A DNA stretch of 64,000 bases from Thermoproteaceae archaeon (lineage in GTDB: Archaea > Thermoproteota > Thermoprotei > Thermoproteales > Thermoproteaceae). The notes beneath the pieces were generated by a model. It searched no databases, had not been told where the DNA came from, and saw only the letters and a program-made list of their open reading frames with translations. Shown here in pieces: positions 60,599 through 64,000 of this stretch; the stretch's first letter is position 1; every line of letters starts with the position of its first letter. Made by a program: the position numbers and the translations under genes. The stretch spans positions 1 to 64,000 of the forward strand of contig WANN01000024.1 of NCBI GenBank assembly GCA_015521775.1, given 5' to 3'.

Positions 60599-62110
60599 GT
60601 GTTTGAGATAAGGGAAAAGGACCTCTTAGGGCGTACAGGGACCATCACGACTAGGCACGGCAAGGTGGAGACCCCGGCTTTTTTCCCTGTGGTCAACCCG
60701 GTCCGACAAGATGTCGGACTAGAAACCGTGGCCAGGTACGCGGGGCAGGTAATAACTAACGCATACCTGGTACGCAGATCCTATGGGGACCTGGCCAAGG
60801 AGCTCGGCCTCCATAGGATATTGGGGTGGGAGGGGCCCATCATGACGGACTCCGGTGCATACCAGCTGCTCCAGTACGGGCAGGTCCACGTGGACCCCGA
60901 CGAAGTTTTGATGTACCAGGTGGATATTGGGAGCGACATCGGGGTCATACTCGACATCCCCTCATCAGTGGAGGAATCCTACGAGTCTGTCAGCCTAGGG
61001 GTGGAGGAGACGTTGAGGAGGGCGCGTAGGGCCATAGAGATGCTCAGGGACAGGAAAGGCATGTTGTTGGTGGGTCCAGTACAAGGCGCAGACAGGTTGG
61101 GGTTGTTAGCGCACAGCGCCAGGGCCATGGCGCGCCTCGATTTCGACATGTACGCCATTGGGAGCCCCACAACGCTCCTTGAAAGGTACGACTTCTACAC
61201 TATAGCCAAAATAATAGTGACCGCCAAAAGAGCCCTTCCCCCAGGCAAGCCCGTCCACTTATTTGGGGCCGGACACCCACTGGTTATACCCCTAGCGGTG
61301 GCTTTGGGCATAGACACGTTTGACAGCGCAAGCTACGTGCTATATGCGCGCGATGACAGGATAATGACGCCTACTGGCACCATTAGGCTTGAAGACGTAA
61401 AGACCGAGCACATACCCACTCACGGCCGCCTCGGGGAGTACAGGACGAGGGACCTCATGGAGATGCCTAGGGAGGAGAGGACAAGGATAATCGCGGAGCA
61501 CAACCTAGAGGTACTGGTCAGGGAAATCGAGATAGTGAGGCAGAGGATACATGAGGGGACCCTATGGGAATACTTGGAACAAAAGGCAAGGGCACATCCA
61601 AGCCTATACGCCGCGTTGAGGGTCTTTGGGAGGTACAGAAAGTTTGTAGCGGCATCAAGCCCTGAAACGAGGCCGGAAACCTTCGGCAGGATATACTTTG
61701 GGGACACGGCCCATCTAAGGCCGGAGCCGTACATGCACTTCGAAAGGGTAAGGCCTCAGGAAAAGCCCATATTGATCCTACTGCACGTGGGCGAGAAACC
61801 CTACACGAGGACCTGGCTGTACAGATGGGTGGTGGAAAGGCTCGAGGAAGCTGGGGTAAGGGACAGGGTTCACATAGCGTTCCTCGACGGGATTTTTGGG
61901 CCAGTCCCGGAGGAAGTGGCCGAGGTTTATCCCCTTTCCCAGAACACGAGTATGGGCTCTTCGAGGGAAGCCCTTGATCGTGTCCTGGCCTTCCTCGGCA
62001 GGTACGACGCCGCGATAAGCAACGTGCCCATCAGAGGAGCCATGTATGAGCCAAGCATCGATAAGCTTGTCGAGAAGGCTATACGCCTTGGCACATCGGC
62101 GTCCATCTGA
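60599..62110 (+). CDS. tgtA: Archaeosine tRNA-guanine transglycosylase, cysteine-free
   Basis: 503 residues. Exchanges guanine for preQ0 at tRNA position 15. Active-site sequences are kept: MTDSGAYQLLQYGQ (Asp84), YAIGSPTTLLERYDFY, FGAGHPLVIPLAVALG and GIDTFDSASYVLYARD (Asp242). The usual CXCX2C zinc site after MTPTGTIRLEDV is replaced by HIPTHGRLGEY, and the whole protein contains no cysteine; the downstream His (AEHNL) is kept. The C-terminal PUA domain is also missing. GTG 60599 overlaps the SmAP3 stop region. Function probably retained; the zinc-free fold would be unusual. Confidence 0.92.
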   Translation: MFEIREKDLLGRTGTITTRHGKVETPAFFPVVNPVRQDVGLETVARYAGQVITNAYLVRRSYGDLAKELGLHRILGWEGPIMTDSGAYQLLQYGQVHVDPDEVLMYQVDIGSDIGVILDIPSSVEESYESVSLGVEETLRRARRAIEMLRDRKGMLLVGPVQGADRLGLLAHSARAMARLDFDMYAIGSPTTLLERYDFYTIAKIIVTAKRALPPGKPVHLFGAGHPLVIPLAVALGIDTFDSASYVLYARDDRIMTPTGTIRLEDVKTEHIPTHGRLGEYRTRDLMEMPREERTRIIAEHNLEVLVREIEIVRQRIHEGTLWEYLEQKARAHPSLYAALRVFGRYRKFVAASSPETRPETFGRIYFGDTAHLRPEPYMHFERVRPQEKPILILLHVGEKPYTRTWLYRWVVERLEEAGVRDRVHIAFLDGIFGPVPEEVAEVYPLSQNTSMGSSREALDRVLAFLGRYDAAISNVPIRGAMYEPSIDKLVEKAIRLGTSASI

Positions 62111-62112
62111 CG

Positions 62113-62820
62113 TCAGATGTACAGGTGTGTGGCCCCCCTGGCCTTCTCCTCCATCTTGCGCACCTCCTCCAGCTCCTTCTCTATGGTCACTGCAAGCTCC
62201 CTAAGCTTGGACGTGTCTATGTTGATCCCGAACAGCGACGAGAAGAATTCCAGGGCAATGCTCGCAGCGCTTGGATCAGGCCTAGAGACGTCAGCGTAGG
62301 GGAGCACCACCATGGCCGGGAAGTCCAGCCGCTCGAACTCTGAGAGCAGTAGGGCCAGGGGACCCACTATGTGTAGCCCCGGTTCAAGCGTCCTCGAGTT
62401 GCCCATGGGAAGCCCGGTCTCGCCATACTTCTTGGTATATATTATCCTAAGCCTATCCTCCGGATCAGTCCTCAGCCTGCTGTCGAGCCCCCCGAACAGT
62501 ACGGCGGCCCTCAGACCGTTGTCGACGACCCATCTGGCCAGGTCCCTTGTGTATCGGTTAAGCACGGCATCAGCCACGCCGAAGTTCATCACGACAGCCA
62601 TAATCCTGTCGCATAGGTATATATCGCCCGGGGTGACCAACGATTGGCCGACGCCGGCACTTACATAGGGGGCCTCCGGCAGAACCCTCACGTAGCCCGC
62701 GCGTTGACACGACTCGGAGAGGTGCCTTACCGCCAGGTAGCCCACCACGCCTATGCCGTGGAACCCTGTGACGAATATCTCCGGGGTGCCCGGCTTCTTG
62801 ACGAGAAACTCCACCCTCAT
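62113..62820 (-). CDS. PAC2-family protein (proteasome assembly chaperone-like)
   Basis: 235 residues: PEIFVTGFHGIGVVGYLAVR at the N-terminus, followed by YVSAGVGQSLVTPGDIYLCD and LRAAVLFGGLDSRLRTDPED, then LLLSEFERLDFPAMVVLPYA, the layout of archaeal PbaB/PAC2 proteins. They assist proteasome assembly or act as scaffolds. It overlaps TFE-alpha by 4 nt and is co-transcribed with it. Confidence 0.83.
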   Translation of the reverse strand: MRVEFLVKKPGTPEIFVTGFHGIGVVGYLAVRHLSESCQRAGYVRVLPEAPYVSAGVGQSLVTPGDIYLCDRIMAVVMNFGVADAVLNRYTRDLARWVVDNGLRAAVLFGGLDSRLRTDPEDRLRIIYTKKYGETGLPMGNSRTLEPGLHIVGPLALLLSEFERLDFPAMVVLPYADVSRPDPSAASIALEFFSSLFGINIDTSKLRELAVTIEKELEEVRKMEEKARGATHLYI

Positions 62821-63335
62821 CTACCCAGCTTGGAAAGAGCGTTGTTGAGCTTTTCTATCTCGGCCACCATATCCACGGCCTCGAGCTGTCCACCGCATAG
62901 GGGGCACTGGAACTCCCCCGAGGACGCCTCCTCGAAACTGTAACGCCTGTAGCATGAGGTGCACACGTAGTATATGGTGCGTGAAAACGCCTTGACCGCA
63001 GCAGACAGCTTCTCGGCCACCAGCTCGGCCCTATGCCTCACGGCATCCGCTATGACGGACCCATTTACATACCAGAAGTACTCGTGCCTATAGTCCTCGG
63101 TCATGCGCCTCTCAACCCCAATGAACTTGAGCCTATGTAGGAACTGGAGCACCCTACGCACCTCCGCCGCCGACATGTTCAACATGGCGGCGATCTTGTC
63201 ATCGCTGAGGGGACCCCCCTTTTCCATAAGCAGCTCGACGACACTTTGGGCGAGCTTGCCGTACTCCTGACTGTCGAACTCCAGCGTGGCCATCTTGCGG
63301 ACCAGGAAAAGGTATACCTCCCACTCTTCTGACAC
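62817..63335 (-). CDS. tfe: Transcription factor TFE-alpha
   Basis: About 172 residues. Winged helix (KLAQSVVELLMEKGGPLSDD, MSAAEVRRVLQFLHRLKFIG), DYRHEYFWYVNG, and a C-terminal zinc ribbon CTSCYRRYSFEEASSGEFQC...CGG. Partner of TFE-beta at 20230; the two stimulate open-complex formation. GTG 63335 is about 24 nt from CTTATTA (63356-63362, minus strand); ATG 63293 is an alternative start closer to family N-termini. Confidence 0.93.
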   Translation of the reverse strand: MSEEWEVYLFLVRKMATLEFDSQEYGKLAQSVVELLMEKGGPLSDDKIAAMLNMSAAEVRRVLQFLHRLKFIGVERRMTEDYRHEYFWYVNGSVIADAVRHRAELVAEKLSAAVKAFSRTIYYVCTSCYRRYSFEEASSGEFQCPLCGGQLEAVDMVAEIEKLNNALSKLGR

Positions 63336-63371
63336 CACTCTTCCTTAAGGGGCCACTAATAAGCGTTTTCC

Positions 63372-64000
63372 CTACCGCTGCGCCACTACCTCGTACCCTG
63401 CGGCCCTAGCCAGCTCCACTATGTTGCGGCCAGAAATGACCGCCCTAACGATGTCCACGGCCTTATCTACGGGGATCCTTATCTGTATCCTCGTATCCCT
63501 GTCCCTAACGGTCACGGTGCCGTCCCTGGGGGTCCTTTCATCCACCGTGATCGCCAGTGGGGTCCCCACCTCGTCGAACTTGAGGTACCTGTGCCCAATA
63601 CTCCCATCATCGTCGTACGCCGCGCGTATCCCCGCCATGCTGAGCGACCTGAATATGTCCCTGGCTATGCCAATATAGACGTCCCTGCGCACTATGGGGA
63701 GAACCGCCACCTTGAGGGGCGCTATCTCGGGGGGAAACGCGAGGAAATTCCTCCCGCTCTCCATCCTCACCGCGTATTCCAGGGCCACGTACACTATCCT
63801 ATCAATCCCAAATGAGGGCTCCACTACGTGCGGCACGTAATGCTCCACCTCGACCTTGCGTTTCTCGGACCGCACGATGACCATGTCCCTGGTGACTGTT
63901 ATGTCGCCCAGCTTGACCATATCCGCAGAGGTAAGCCCTTCAAGCAGCGCGTCCCTGTTCTCGTCTATGCGCCTGATGACTTCCCCCACTCTATCCCCAT
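63372..64000 (-). CDS. glyS: Glycyl-tRNA synthetase, C-terminal part (partial)
   Basis: The last 209 residues of a class II glycyl-tRNA synthetase; the N-terminus lies beyond the right edge and the frame is open to it. Seen: VEHYVPHVVEPSFGIDRIVY (motif 3 region), PPEIAPLKVAVLPIVRRD, and the HGTP anticodon-binding domain with VGTPLAITVDERTPRDGTVT. Probably single copy and co-oriented with TFE-alpha. Confidence 0.92.
   Translation of the reverse strand, partial: GDRVGEVIRRIDENRDALLEGLTSADMVKLGDITVTRDMVIVRSEKRKVEVEHYVPHVVEPSFGIDRIVYVALEYAVRMESGRNFLAFPPEIAPLKVAVLPIVRRDVYIGIARDIFRSLSMAGIRAAYDDDGSIGHRYLKFDEVGTPLAITVDERTPRDGTVTVRDRDTRIQIRIPVDKAVDIVRAVISGRNIVELARAAGYEVVAQR

Overview
The window is chromosomal DNA of a hyperthermophilic or thermophilic crenarchaeote (Thermoproteota), most likely of the Thermoproteales. 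This is inferred from archaeal-only genes (G1P dehydrogenase, CCA enzyme class I, archaeosine TGT, thermosome, aCPSF1, SmAP1/SmAP3, Rpo8, TFE-beta), two DUF3782-type coiled-coil nucleases, and a tRNA-Asp broken at the anticodon loop. GC is visibly above 50 %. Promoters are regular: a TATA-like box (TTTATA, TTAAA or TTATA) is centred about 24-26 nt upstream of the start codon of most first genes. I infer largely leaderless mRNAs and used this spacing to choose most starts. Downstream operon genes usually start inside an ATGA-type overlap.

Layout. 1-5.5 kb: formate dehydrogenase N-terminus (cut by the left edge), inositol-phosphate synthase, a 2-hydroxyacid dehydrogenase-like protein, rhomboid protease, Pcc1 and MoeA. 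5.7-19 kb is more accessory: two paralogous PD-(D/E)XK proteins with long coiled-coil repeats, two ABC exporters, Pth2, a flavin reductase, an MBL hydrolase, a HEPN/MNT toxin-antitoxin pair and a decayed gene of about 1.4 kb. At 19.2-19.4 kb lies the tRNA-Asp(GUC), with a 91-nt insert at position 37/38 that carries its own TATA box. 19.5-26.2 kb: methyltransferase, TFE-beta, ThpR, CCA enzyme, HPS, adenylate kinase, G1P dehydrogenase and TatD.

26.4-48 kb is the information-processing core: a Fur-like regulator, TFS, S19e-PDCD5, L39e-L31e-aIF6-L20A-prefoldin alpha-FtsY, SecE-Spt5, THUMP methyltransferase, L10e, NAC, AlaRS, L10(P0), L11-L1, LeuRS, RIO1, aIF1A and NMD3. A small TnpB-derived zinc-ribbon/RuvC-like protein sits among them at 44.9-45.7 kb. 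48-53 kb: an eIF2B-like protein, a CPBP protease operon, glutamine synthetase and a class II amidotransferase. 53-64 kb: L37e-LSm, aCPSF1, proteasome beta, FKBP, S17e, thermosome, a TFB-like factor, Rpo8, SmAP3, a cysteine-free archaeosine TGT, PAC2 protein, TFE-alpha and glycyl-tRNA synthetase (cut by the right edge).

The genes fall into three groups: translation and RNA processing, basal transcription (TFE-alpha, TFE-beta, TFS, Spt5, Rpo8, TFB-like), and a modest accessory set. The most notable items are the tRNA-Asp locus, two candidate structured RNAs (secE-spt5 gap and downstream of leuS), the TnpB-like protein, the TGT without zinc ligands, and several promoter-linked microproteins.
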